From contig DMAO01000201.1 in the NCBI GenBank assembly GCA_003446545.1, positions 1 to 7,979 of the forward strand: 7,979 bases of DNA. Direction: 5' to 3'. Position 1 is the first letter of the stretch. Each line of letters starts with the position of its first letter. Shown here one piece after another: positions 1 to 6,726 of the stretch. The stretch comes from Sphaerochaeta sp. Lineage in GTDB: Bacteria; Spirochaetota; Spirochaetia; Sphaerochaetales; Sphaerochaetaceae. Both the position numbers and the translations under genes were made by a program. Under the pieces are notes generated by a model. It made no database searches and had not been told where the DNA came from. It saw only the letters and a list, made by a program, of their open reading frames with translations.

Positions 1-1082
1 CCCTTGAAGGCGATCGCATCGTCACTGAGGTTTTCAAAGTCCCTAACCTTGGGCTTACGAAGGGTAGCTTCCATAAGGCCGCTTACCATCCCGACCCCAA
101 TGCCTGGATGCAGGCTAGTTAGGGGTGCTGACAATATGCTCACTAGGGTATTCAGAGGGTGGGCGAGGGAGAGAATGGCGCCAAGGGCTGTGAAGGACAT
201 GTTCACCGCCAGCCAGTAGCCGAACATCTTGATGCCCTCCTGCTGTCCGAAGTTGACAAACCCATAGACCAAGATTCCTATGATAAGGATGGGGAATGCC
301 CAGGCAAGGATTTTCCCTGCCTTTCCGGCTGGGGGTGAGTCAGTAATATCATCAAGGTTTGTTTCCATTTCACCGCTTTCCAGCTTTTCCATGGTCTTGA
401 TGATGCCACTCTGGTGTCCTGCCCCGATGACGGCAAGCTTCTTATCCCCAGGGGCGAGGTAGATGCTGGTTGCAAGATATCGATCACGCTCGTCTATGAG
501 GACAGCCTTTACCGAGGGAAGTTCCTTGGCCATCTCATCCATCATGCTCTGCATGACGTCGCTTTTCTTCAACTCTTCAAGATCCTCATTGGATATCTTT
601 TCATTGCTAAAGACTGCTGAGATGATGGTGGCGATCAGCTTTGCCTTGTTCCAAAGGTTGGATAGCCTCCAGGCACGCTTGAAGGTTATCTGAATATCAC
701 GGTCGCACAGGGAGTAGGGAATCTCCCTCTCCTTTGCAATGCGCGCAGCCCCTAGGATCTCCTCGCCGGGCGCGCTGTCTGTCTGGTTGCCCATGCGCTT
801 CTGGAAAGAGGCAAGGGCCATATTGGCTACCAACAGGAATCCCTTGCCCTCCTTGAGCACCTTCTTGATGTCCATATTGGACCAAGAACTCTTTTCTTCC
901 TTGTTTTTGAATCTACCGTCATCAAGCTCTAGGCAGATATGGTCTGGCTGTTCGCTGTCGATATACCCAGAAACTTCATTTACACTCTCTTTTGAGACGT
1001 GTGCAGTTCCTACAAGGATTATTTGCCGACCATCGGAGAAGGTGAGTCGGTGGAATGTGTCACTCAGTTTTTCTGCAATCAT
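1..1082 (-). CDS. TraB/PrgY-family (pheromone shutdown-type) membrane protein, C-terminus cut by window edge
   Basis: About 360 residues are readable without a stop before the window edge. The family usually runs to about 390-410 residues, so only the tail should be missing. Residues 20-30 read IILVGTAHVS, containing the GTAHVS signature, followed by LELDDGR (about 51-57), PGEEILGA (about 105-112), DERDRYLA (197-204) and IGAGHQSG (219-226). These are the conserved blocks of the TraB domain. A hydrophobic C-terminal part follows, with likely membrane segments near 258-276 and 288-307, then SAPLTSLHPGIGVGMVSGL and the RKPKV.DFENL block typical of the bacterial and archaeal TraB proteins. In Enterococcus, TraB/PrgY limits release of peptide pheromone; the biochemical role of chromosomal homologues is unsettled and no pheromone system is visible here. 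The ATG at 1082 has no Shine-Dalgarno sequence. The upstream in-frame alternatives are TTG codons, also without one. It is divergent from lysO. The family call is firm; the function is open. Confidence 0.9.
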   Translation of the reverse strand, partial: MIAEKLSDTFHRLTFSDGRQIILVGTAHVSKESVNEVSGYIDSEQPDHICLELDDGRFKNKEEKSSWSNMDIKKVLKEGKGFLLVANMALASFQKRMGNQTDSAPGEEILGAARIAKEREIPYSLCDRDIQITFKRAWRLSNLWNKAKLIATIISAVFSNEKISNEDLEELKKSDVMQSMMDEMAKELPSVKAVLIDERDRYLATSIYLAPGDKKLAVIGAGHQSGIIKTMEKLESGEMETNLDDITDSPPAGKAGKILAWAFPILIIGILVYGFVNFGQQEGIKMFGYWLAVNMSFTALGAILSLAHPLNTLVSILSAPLTSLHPGIGVGMVSGLMEATLRKPKVRDFENLSDDAIAFK

Positions 1083-1089
1083 GAGAACA

Positions 1090-1118
1090 ACTATACTCAA
1101 GAGAGGCCGGAGAAACAA
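1090..1118 (-). promoter_or_regulatory. Candidate promoter of the TraB-family gene, leaderless geometry
   Basis: On the minus strand TTGTTT (1118-1113) is followed by 17 bp and then TATAGT (1095-1090). The -10 matches the sigma70 consensus at 5 of 6 positions, the -35 only at 3 of 6. Only 7 bases separate the -10 hexamer from the ATG at 1082, so transcription would start at or next to the start codon, in agreement with the missing Shine-Dalgarno sequence. Confidence 0.4.
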
Positions 1119-1124
1119 GGGAAT

Positions 1125-1151
1125 TTGACATAGCGCAAGGATTACTATACA
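1125..1151 (+). promoter_or_regulatory. Candidate promoter of lysO, near-leaderless
   Basis: A perfect TTGACA (1125-1130) is followed after 15 bp by TATACA (1146-1151), a 5 of 6 match to the -10 consensus. The 15-bp spacer is shorter than ideal. Ten bases separate the -10 from the lysO ATG, so the predicted leader is only a few nucleotides. The gap of 1083-1161 is too short for a lysine riboswitch. Confidence 0.45.
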
Positions 1152-1161
1152 TTTTCCCAAC

Positions 1162-2106
1162 ATGGATACCTTTATATACCTTGGAAAATTGTCCCTTGCC
1201 CTACTTTGTGGCGTAGGTACCTCCAGATTGCTGGGAAAAAAACGGTTCATTAGAACCGCTTCCCTTGGTCAGACCTTGCTCGTCTGGCTATTGCTCTTCT
1301 TCATGGGAGTGAACACCGGCAGTATCGAAGGGATAACAAGCCAGTTTGGGACCATAGGGCTCTCAGCCCTGACTCTGACCCTTATCAGTGTGCTGGGGAC
1401 CATTGTATTCGCTCTTGGGGCTTCTGTTTTTGTCTCACCTGAAGAGGTATCCTTAGGAATCGACATAGCCCCACGTAAAGAGAAAAGTAGGCTAAGACGC
1501 ATTTGGGATGTCCTGAAGGAACCCCTGTTCTTGGTTGGTATTGTGCTTCTTGGATTGAGTCTTAGACTTTTTACACCCCTGTTCGGGTGGTATGACAGTT
1601 CTTTGGTAAGGTATCTGCTCTATGGTATGCTGTTCTTTGTCGGGATGTCTCTGGTGCAGAAGAATATCAGTTTCAAGGGAATCCTATCAGACAAGACAGT
1701 ACTGCTGTTGCCCCTGTTCACCATAGCTGGAAGTTATCTCGGAGCCCTACTGACCCCGCTGGTTACCCCGTACACCATTAGGGAAGGCCTAGGCATGGTG
1801 AGCGGTTTCGGTTGGTACTCGCTTTCGGGCATTCTCATAAGTGACTTGGGCTATCCTGTCTTGGGATCGGTATCCTTTTTGGTAAACCTCTTGCGAGAAA
1901 GCTTTGCCTTTTTCCTCATTCCCCTGTTTGGTAGGTTGGGCAGGCGTTATTTCTATCCTGCTGTATGTACTGCAGGGGCAACAAGCATGGATGTGACGCT
2001 GGTATTGCTTACCAGTCACTTTGGATCGAAGGTTATCATCGCCAGCATCTACCATGGGGTGGTGATGAGCCTGGTCGCACCACTACTTATTCCACTCTTC
2101 TTCTAA
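1162..2106 (+). CDS. lysO: LysO-family lysine exporter
   Basis: This 314-residue integral membrane protein has about eight to ten hydrophobic segments, the clearest near residues 33-50, 62-92, 121-140, 147-165, 178-200, 234-256 and 290-311. E. coli LysO (YbjE, DUF340), which exports L-lysine and thialysine from the cytoplasm, has about 299 residues. Family blocks seen are GFGWYSLSGIL (215-225), NLLRE (242-246) and AGATSMDVTL (271-280). E246 and D277 lie in the segments where LysO carries its pair of functionally important intramembrane acidic residues, so transport is probably intact. The ATG at 1162 is the only usable upstream start, because an in-frame TGA lies at 1126-1128. It has no Shine-Dalgarno sequence; a promoter just upstream would give a nearly leaderless mRNA. 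The gene is single, divergent from the TraB-family gene, and its stop overlaps the convergent gene's stop. Substrate is inferred from the family; other cationic amino acids are possible. Confidence 0.9.
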   Translation: MDTFIYLGKLSLALLCGVGTSRLLGKKRFIRTASLGQTLLVWLLLFFMGVNTGSIEGITSQFGTIGLSALTLTLISVLGTIVFALGASVFVSPEEVSLGIDIAPRKEKSRLRRIWDVLKEPLFLVGIVLLGLSLRLFTPLFGWYDSSLVRYLLYGMLFFVGMSLVQKNISFKGILSDKTVLLLPLFTIAGSYLGALLTPLVTPYTIREGLGMVSGFGWYSLSGILISDLGYPVLGSVSFLVNLLRESFAFFLIPLFGRLGRRYFYPAVCTAGATSMDVTLVLLTSHFGSKVIIASIYHGVVMSLVAPLLIPLFF

Positions 2107-2534
2107 GGCTTGAACAGGAGTTGGACGATCAACTCGAGGACACTCTCCTTGAGGATGCGAAGGTATATTACCGAAGGACCGTCACTGAGAATCTCTTCAA
2201 GCTGCTTCGCTAGTATCCCAGCCTGGGCTTCGATGTGAAGCTGTATGAATTGGTAGGAACCTGATGCGATACAAAAATCACCCTTAGGGTAGGGGTGTAT
2301 CTCTCCCTTTTCCACCGCTAGGCGCATATCCTCCCCAGGAGGCTCCTGATATCCTCCCTCTAAAGGAGTAAGAACGCTAGAGATATGCAGACAAGCTTCA
2401 CTGCCTGTGGGGGCATTGTCCAAATGGGTAAGCATCATTGCGATGGCCTTTTCCCCCTCCTTTGGAAGATTGGGAAAAGAAACGTATGGAATATCCTGAA
2501 GCAAATGCAGTACCATGGGATGTATCTTTTGCAT
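2103..2534 (-). CDS. Hypothetical protein, 143 residues
   Basis: I do not recognise a family. The open frame is 143 codons and the predicted product is soluble, with no signal peptide or clear membrane segment. The N-terminal third (MQKIHPMVLHLLQDIPYVSF) looks helical. The middle is rich in Gly, Pro and acidic residues (about 54-86), GDFCIASGSYQFIQL lies at about 85-99, and the C-terminal 35 residues could form an amphipathic helix ending in ESVLELIVQLLFKP. It is taken as real because it fills exactly the space between lysO and the next gene, has protein-like composition, and no better frame covers the stretch. Its TAG stop overlaps the lysO TAA by 4 bases (2103-2106). It is divergent from the DUF45 gene with 18 bp between start codons. 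The ATG lacks a Shine-Dalgarno sequence; ATG codon 7 is an alternative start and also lacks one. Confidence 0.65.
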   Translation of the reverse strand: MQKIHPMVLHLLQDIPYVSFPNLPKEGEKAIAMMLTHLDNAPTGSEACLHISSVLTPLEGGYQEPPGEDMRLAVEKGEIHPYPKGDFCIASGSYQFIQLHIEAQAGILAKQLEEILSDGPSVIYLRILKESVLELIVQLLFKP

Positions 2535-2541
2535 AGGAGTT

Positions 2542-2570
2542 ACTGTATCAAAATGGAAACAGTCGGTAAA
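2542..2570 (-). promoter_or_regulatory. Possible promoter of the 143-residue gene, leaderless geometry
   Basis: On the minus strand TTTACC (2570-2565), 17 bp, and TACAGT (2547-2542) each match the sigma70 consensus at 4 of 6 positions. The gap from the -10 to the ATG at 2534 is 7 bases, the same as for the TraB-family gene. The elements lie partly inside the start of the divergent DUF45 gene. On its own the match is weak; the shared spacing makes it worth listing. Confidence 0.25.
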
Positions 2571-3263
2571 GTGGGTACGATTACCTATACCTTGTCCCGC
2601 CTCAGACGGTGCAAGAACATAACTGTCCGGGTGCTGGGCAATGGGGATGTCAGGGTAAGTGCACCCTTTAGGGAACCGGTGGGCTCAGTAGAAAGAGTTA
2701 TCAGGGCTAACCAGAAGAAACTTGAGAAAACCATTGCCATTCAGAAACAGGAACATGAGCTGTATGGGCATACCTGGAAGGATGGTGATACCTTCCTTTT
2801 ACATGGCAAGGCTCACACCCTATCTCTCCAACCTGGCCAATGGGATACCCTTACCCTTGAAGATGGAGTCTTCGCAATTACCTATGTAGGCATCGCACCA
2901 AATAAGGAGGCTATTTCCCATGCCTTGAAAGAGCTCTACCGAAAATCTGCAAGGAAACGAATAGATCCACTGGTAAAAACCTGGGCAGATAGGCTCAACC
3001 TCGATGTTCCTCTTGTTACCATCAGGGATTCTAAAAAAAGGTGGGGCAGCTGTTCCTCACGGGGAAATCTCAACTTTTCCCTACGCTCGGCAAGCTTGGG
3101 AGATGAAGACCTCTCCTACCTGGTGTTGCACGAGATGGCGCACCTGGTGCACTTTGACCATGGCCCCTTTTTCCACGCCTTCCTTACCAAACACCTGCCC
3201 ACCTGGAAAGAGCACCAGCAGAATATCTTCTCTTTGCAAAGAAGAGCTGACCTCACTCCCTAG
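2553..3263 (+). CDS. YgjP/DUF45-family zinc metallohydrolase (COG1451 type)
   Basis: From the ATG at 2553 the product is 236 residues, the usual size for YgjP-like proteins. The N-terminal half (about 8-60) holds the beta-rich YgjP block with RRCKNITVRV and RVSAPF. The metal centre is in the C-terminal third: KKRWGSCSSRGNLNFS (161-176), then VLHEMAHLVHFDHGPFF (191-207), giving HExxH ligands H193 and H197, catalytic E194 and a third ligand H203. Relatives have been described as minigluzincin-like peptidases and as metal-dependent nucleotide pyrophosphatases, so the substrate is uncertain. The frame is open upstream to 2385, but that part is the antisense of the neighbouring gene and has no good start. 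AGGAG at 2535-2539 stands 13 bases before the ATG, slightly far. A weak promoter (TTGGGA 2470-2475, 16 bp, TATCCT 2492-2497) would lie inside the opposite gene. fprA follows after 61 bp and may be cotranscribed. Confidence 0.88.
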   Translation: METVGKVGTITYTLSRLRRCKNITVRVLGNGDVRVSAPFREPVGSVERVIRANQKKLEKTIAIQKQEHELYGHTWKDGDTFLLHGKAHTLSLQPGQWDTLTLEDGVFAITYVGIAPNKEAISHALKELYRKSARKRIDPLVKTWADRLNLDVPLVTIRDSKKRWGSCSSRGNLNFSLRSASLGDEDLSYLVLHEMAHLVHFDHGPFFHAFLTKHLPTWKEHQQNIFSLQRRADLTP

Positions 3264-3324
3264 ACTTTTGACCGATTCCCTTGAAGCCTTTTTTACAGTA
3301 TCTTTAAGAATGAAGGAGAATACT

Positions 3325-4536
3325 ATGAAACCTGATACACTAACTGATGGCATATATCGTGTTGCAGCAAAAGTCGGCAACAGAGATTTATTTGAAGGCA
3401 TATGGCCAATTCCCCATGGAGTCATGCTTAACGCCTATGTGGTAAAGGGCTCAGAGAAGAATGCCATGATTGACCTGGTAAAGGATTGGGATGGAGCCGC
3501 TGAAATAGTGGATGCAGAGCTCAATGAGTTAGGGCTTTCAGACGGCCAGCTTGACTACCTGATCCTGAATCACATGGAACCAGACCATACTGGTGTCATG
3601 GCACTATTTGTTGAGAAGCACCCAAATGTTGAGATTCTCTGCTCCGAAAAGGCAGTACCCCTTATCAAGCACTTCTATTCTATTGAAAAGAATGTACGAT
3701 CTGTCAAGGATGGGGAAACTATCGACCTCGGAGGGAAGACCCTGCAGTTCATCATGACCCCTAATATCCATTGGCCCGAGACTATGATGACCTATGCCGT
3801 AGAGGATGGAATCCTTTTCAGCTGTGACGCCTTCGGATCGTTTGGGCAGTACGACCACTGTTTCGATGATCAACTTACCAAAAAGGAACTGGAACTGCTT
3901 TCAGGGGAGACCGAACGGTACTATACAAATGTTGTCTCCTCCTTTTCCCCCTTTGTCCTGAGAGGTATTGCAAAGCTTGAAGGGCTCACCATCAAGCAGG
4001 TCGCGCCAAGCCACGGTGTAGTATGGAGGGAAGAGCCCCTTACGATCATCAATTGGTACAAGACACTGGCTACCTATATGGATGGGCCAAGGGAGAAGGA
4101 AATCACCGTTGTCTGGTCAAGCATGTATGGCAATACGGCGGCTTTGGTTCCCTTCATTGTTGAAGGGGCTGAAAGCGAAGGCATTCCTGTTCATGTCCTG
4201 GAGATTCCCCAGACCCATGAGTCCTTTGTCCTTGAGAAGGTCTGGCGTTCAGAAGGCCTGGTCATCGGTATGCCTACCTATGAGTACAAGATGTTCCCTC
4301 CGATGTACCACATCCTGGATATCCTTGAACGCAGTCATGTGCAGAAACGAAAGACCATGCGTTTCGGATCATTTGGCTGGTCCGGTGGGGCTCAGAAGCA
4401 GTTTGATATATTCTTAGAAGCCATGAAGCTGGATTATGTTGGAGTAGTTGAGTTTCAGGGCGCTGCCTCAGAAGAGGACAAGAGACGTGCCTATGAGATG
4501 GCCAAGGAGATGGCAAAGCAGATTAAAGAGGCTTAG
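3325..4536 (+). CDS. fprA: A-type flavodiiron protein (FprA; oxygen/NO reductase)
   Basis: Flavodiiron proteins reduce O2 to water, or NO to N2O, in the cytoplasm of anaerobes. Electrons come from rubredoxin or another carrier through FMN to a non-haem diiron site. The 403-residue length equals the two-domain class A form. The metallo-beta-lactamase-like domain (about 1-250) has the complete ligand set: H83, E85, D87 and H88 in NHMEPDHTG, H149 in NIHWPE, bridging D168 in SCDAFGSFG, and H230 in APSHGVVWR. The flavodoxin domain (about 258-403) shows SSMYGNT (265-271) for the FMN phosphate, GMPTYEY (315-321) and GSFGWSGGA (348-356). There is no fused rubredoxin or flavin reductase domain, and no rubredoxin gene in the window. 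The ATG at 3325 is chosen because AAGGAG (3313-3318) stands 6 bases before it and the family length fits; the frame's 107-codon upstream extension overlaps the DUF45 gene. The 3' end overlaps the convergent C26 gene by 14 bp. O2 versus NO preference cannot be read from the sequence. Confidence 0.96.
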   Translation: MKPDTLTDGIYRVAAKVGNRDLFEGIWPIPHGVMLNAYVVKGSEKNAMIDLVKDWDGAAEIVDAELNELGLSDGQLDYLILNHMEPDHTGVMALFVEKHPNVEILCSEKAVPLIKHFYSIEKNVRSVKDGETIDLGGKTLQFIMTPNIHWPETMMTYAVEDGILFSCDAFGSFGQYDHCFDDQLTKKELELLSGETERYYTNVVSSFSPFVLRGIAKLEGLTIKQVAPSHGVVWREEPLTIINWYKTLATYMDGPREKEITVVWSSMYGNTAALVPFIVEGAESEGIPVHVLEIPQTHESFVLEKVWRSEGLVIGMPTYEYKMFPPMYHILDILERSHVQKRKTMRFGSFGWSGGAQKQFDIFLEAMKLDYVGVVEFQGAASEEDKRRAYEMAKEMAKQIKEA

Positions 4537-5254
4537 AAGCCTCAACGAACGCTGAAAACAGTGGCAACATACCCTTAGAGGTCATCATCATGGCTTCAGG
4601 GTGCCACTGTACACCTACGCACCAAGGGCCGCTTTTCTGTTCAATGGCTTCGATGAACCCATCCTCACAAAGGGCAGTGGCTACCAAGCCTCTGCCCAAG
4701 AGATCAATGCCTTGATGGTGGAATGAGTTCACCTCCAAGGTTGAAGAACCGAAGATGGTATGGAGCTTGGACTCTTTCTGTAGGGTTACTGTATGGAAGA
4801 AGGGTGTGTCAATTTGCTTTGTTGCATGGACAGATCCTTTTTCTCCACTCAGGGAGAGGTCCTGGAAGAGAGTCCCTCCGAAATGTATATTGATTAGTTG
4901 GCATCCCTTACAAATGCCTAGTATCGGGATGCCTTTTGTATATGCACTTCTGAGCAGTTCCAACTGGAACAGATCAGAGTCTTCCATTGTTTTCTGACAG
5001 AGTGGGCTTCTCTCTTGGGCGTAGAGATCCGGATCAATATCAAAGCCCCCTGGAAGCAGGATGCCATCACACAACGAAAGAAGCGCCACCACTTCTGAAA
5101 CTACAGAAGGAAGAAGAATCGGTGTTGCCCCTGCCTCTACCAAAGAGGTTGTATATGCCTCATTGGTAAAGTCACGTTGAATGTCTTGGAAAGCAGAGGA
5201 GACTGGGGGTTCTGATAGCGTCCCTGCAATTCCAATTACCGGCCTCTTTTTCAC
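4523..5254 (-). CDS. Gamma-glutamyl-gamma-aminobutyrate hydrolase family protein (peptidase C26, class I glutamine amidotransferase fold)
   Basis: The family hydrolyses gamma-glutamyl amide bonds, such as gamma-glutamyl-GABA in E. coli PuuD, in the cytoplasm. The 243-residue protein has the usual length. Seen in order are VIGIAGT at the N-terminus, DGILLPGGFDIDP (63-75) with the oxyanion-strand glycines, GICKGCQLIN (113-122) with nucleophile C115, NSFHHQGID (176-184), and GVQWHPE (214-220) with H218 and E220 completing the catalytic triad. The start is GTG at 5254; MKKRPVIGI fits the family N-terminus and no better start exists. It lies 9 bases after the pepD stop, in the same frame, with no strong Shine-Dalgarno sequence, so its translation is probably coupled to pepD. 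No polyamine-degradation genes are adjacent, so a PuuD role is not supported. The operon suggests a gamma-glutamyl peptide or amide substrate, which is inference. Confidence 0.9.
   Translation of the reverse strand: MKKRPVIGIAGTLSEPPVSSAFQDIQRDFTNEAYTTSLVEAGATPILLPSVVSEVVALLSLCDGILLPGGFDIDPDLYAQERSPLCQKTMEDSDLFQLELLRSAYTKGIPILGICKGCQLINIHFGGTLFQDLSLSGEKGSVHATKQIDTPFFHTVTLQKESKLHTIFGSSTLEVNSFHHQGIDLLGRGLVATALCEDGFIEAIEQKSGPWCVGVQWHPEAMMMTSKGMLPLFSAFVEASKPL
4528..4543. terminator. Short hairpin between convergent genes, possible weak terminator
   Basis: GAGGCT (4528-4533) pairs with AGCCTC (4538-4543) around the four-base loop TAGA, and the fprA stop codon TAG sits in the loop. Read on the minus strand it is followed by TTTAATCT, a poor U-tract; on the plus strand no T-run follows. 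It overlaps the coding ends of both genes. It could end the nagA-pepD-C26 transcript weakly, or only by impeding convergent transcription. Confidence 0.3.
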
Positions 5255-5263
5255 TCTGTATGA

Positions 5264-6709
5264 CTACTCAATACTTGAGAGCAGATGGCGTGTGAAGCCC
5301 ATGATATTCTCAACAGAAGAGAGGGAGAGCCTTTCTTTGACCGAGTGTACATCATACATGTTGGGTCCGAATGAGACTGAGTCCATACCAGGGACTTTGC
5401 TGTTTATGATTCCACACTCGAGTCCTGCATGAATGGCTGTAATCTGTGGCTTCTTTCCAGAATACTCTTCATACGCCTTGGCACAGAATTTGGTAAGGGC
5501 AGAGTCTGGATTTGGCTTCCATGAAGGATACCCACCCACGTACTCTACGGTAGACCCCCCACTCTTCATTGCCTCTCCCATCCTATGAGCAATATCATCA
5601 CGGGAGGAGAGTATTGATGAACGATGGCTGCTGGTTACGGAGAAAACGCCTTCGGAGAATTTTAGGATAGCAAGGTTTGAGGAGGTCTCTACGATCCCCT
5701 TGATGGTCATGCTCATAGCATCGACTCCATGGGGGGCGATATAGAGGCTTCTGATGAAAGATTCACTCTGCTTTGCAGAAGCGGCTCGCTTGGGAAGGTC
5801 AGCTTGCACAAGCTCAAGGATGATGCCAGGATCGCTTTTGGCATACTCTTCCTGCAAATCTTTCTCACACTTCCTTACTGCCTGTTTGATGGCTTGCGCA
5901 TCAGAAGCAGGAGAGGCGAAACTCATGGTACAAGAAGAAGGGATGACATTACGCTTGCTTCCCCCTGCACAGCTGAAGATCATCTTTGTCTCTACAGCAG
6001 AGAGGGAGCGTGCCACAGCCTTGATGGCATTTGCACGTTGCTTGTGGATTTCTCCACCACTGTGACCACCAAGCAATCCACTTGCTGTAAGGGTAAAGCC
6101 CTCATAGTCCTGAGGAATCGCCTGCATATCAGCCTTGAGCGAGGCATCGACTTCAAGACCCCCTGCACACCCTATGTAGAGCACCCCTTCCTCTTCACTG
6201 TCCAGGTTTATCAGGAGCCGGCTCTGGATAAGATTCTTCTCGATGTTGAAGGCACCGGTGAGACCTGTCTCTTCACTTACGGTAAAGATAGCCTCCAGAG
6301 GTCCGTGCTTGGCTTTGGTGTCTGAGAGTATGTCCATGGCCATAGCCACGGCGATGCCATTGTCGCCACCGAGGGTAGTGTCCTTTGCACGTAGGATGTC
6401 ACCTTCCCGAACTAAGGTGATGGGGTCGGTGGCGAAGTCGTGGTCGCTTTTCTCTGTCTTTACGCAGACCATATCCATATGTCCCTGTAAGGCCACAGAA
6501 GGACGTCCTTCATAACCTGGATAGGCCTTCTTGCGGAGAATGACATTCCCTATGGTATCGACATTGGCTTCAAGGTTGTGCTCTTTCGCAAACTTCAGGA
6601 GGAACTGGCGTACCCCTTCCTCATTGCCTGACTCCCTGGGAATCTGGGAGAGCTCATAAAAATAGTTCCATAGGTTCTGGTCTTTCAAGCCTTCAAATAG
6701 TGATTGCAT
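5264..6709 (-). CDS. pepD: Aminoacyl-histidine dipeptidase (M20C, PepD/peptidase D)
   Basis: PepD is a cytoplasmic dizinc exopeptidase that cleaves Xaa-His and various other dipeptides. The 481 residues agree with the E. coli enzyme (485). The zinc-site residues are all visible and in register: H77 and catalytic D79 in LQGHMDMV, D116 in TLGGDNGI, general base E146 and ligand E147 in TVSEETGL, D170 in INLDSEEEG, and H455 in YDVHSVKERL. LLGGHSGGEIH (212-222) begins the lid/dimerisation part typical of M20, and HAGLECG (427-433) is also conserved. The ATG at 6709 is set by AAAGGAG (6724-6718) at 8 bases. A second ATG four bases upstream is out of frame. It follows nagA after 17 bp and precedes the C26 gene after 9 bp, so the three are one operon. 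It should return free amino acids from imported or recycled dipeptides. Confidence 0.96.
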   Translation of the reverse strand: MQSLFEGLKDQNLWNYFYELSQIPRESGNEEGVRQFLLKFAKEHNLEANVDTIGNVILRKKAYPGYEGRPSVALQGHMDMVCVKTEKSDHDFATDPITLVREGDILRAKDTTLGGDNGIAVAMAMDILSDTKAKHGPLEAIFTVSEETGLTGAFNIEKNLIQSRLLINLDSEEEGVLYIGCAGGLEVDASLKADMQAIPQDYEGFTLTASGLLGGHSGGEIHKQRANAIKAVARSLSAVETKMIFSCAGGSKRNVIPSSCTMSFASPASDAQAIKQAVRKCEKDLQEEYAKSDPGIILELVQADLPKRAASAKQSESFIRSLYIAPHGVDAMSMTIKGIVETSSNLAILKFSEGVFSVTSSHRSSILSSRDDIAHRMGEAMKSGGSTVEYVGGYPSWKPNPDSALTKFCAKAYEEYSGKKPQITAIHAGLECGIINSKVPGMDSVSFGPNMYDVHSVKERLSLSSVENIMGFTRHLLSSIE

Positions 6710-6726
6710 GCATATGGCTCCTTTGG

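Noticed and set aside
739..1128. A 129-codon plus-strand open frame
   Set aside because: It is antisense to the N-terminal part of the TraB-family gene, which carries clear family motifs.
1083..1161. Lysine riboswitch before lysO
   Set aside because: The 79-bp divergent gap is far too short for an L-box and the predicted mRNA is almost leaderless.
2385..2552. Upstream extension of the DUF45 frame
   Set aside because: The family N-terminus begins at the ATG at 2553; the extra 56 residues are the antisense of the 143-codon gene and have no homology-like features.
3268..3299. Possible fprA promoter, TTGACC followed by TACAGT or TTTACA
   Set aside because: The spacing is 20 bp for TACAGT and the alternative -10 at 18 bp matches only 3 of 6 positions, so it is too weak to call; cotranscription with the DUF45 gene is equally possible.
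3004..3324. Upstream extension of the fprA frame by 107 codons
   Set aside because: It overlaps the DUF45 gene's zinc-site region in another frame; the ATG at 3325 has a good ribosome binding site and gives the family length.
5729..6325. A 198-codon open frame on the plus strand
   Set aside because: It is fully antisense to pepD, whose catalytic residues are all intact; it has no ribosome binding site and its product is Cys/Arg-rich and unlike a real protein.
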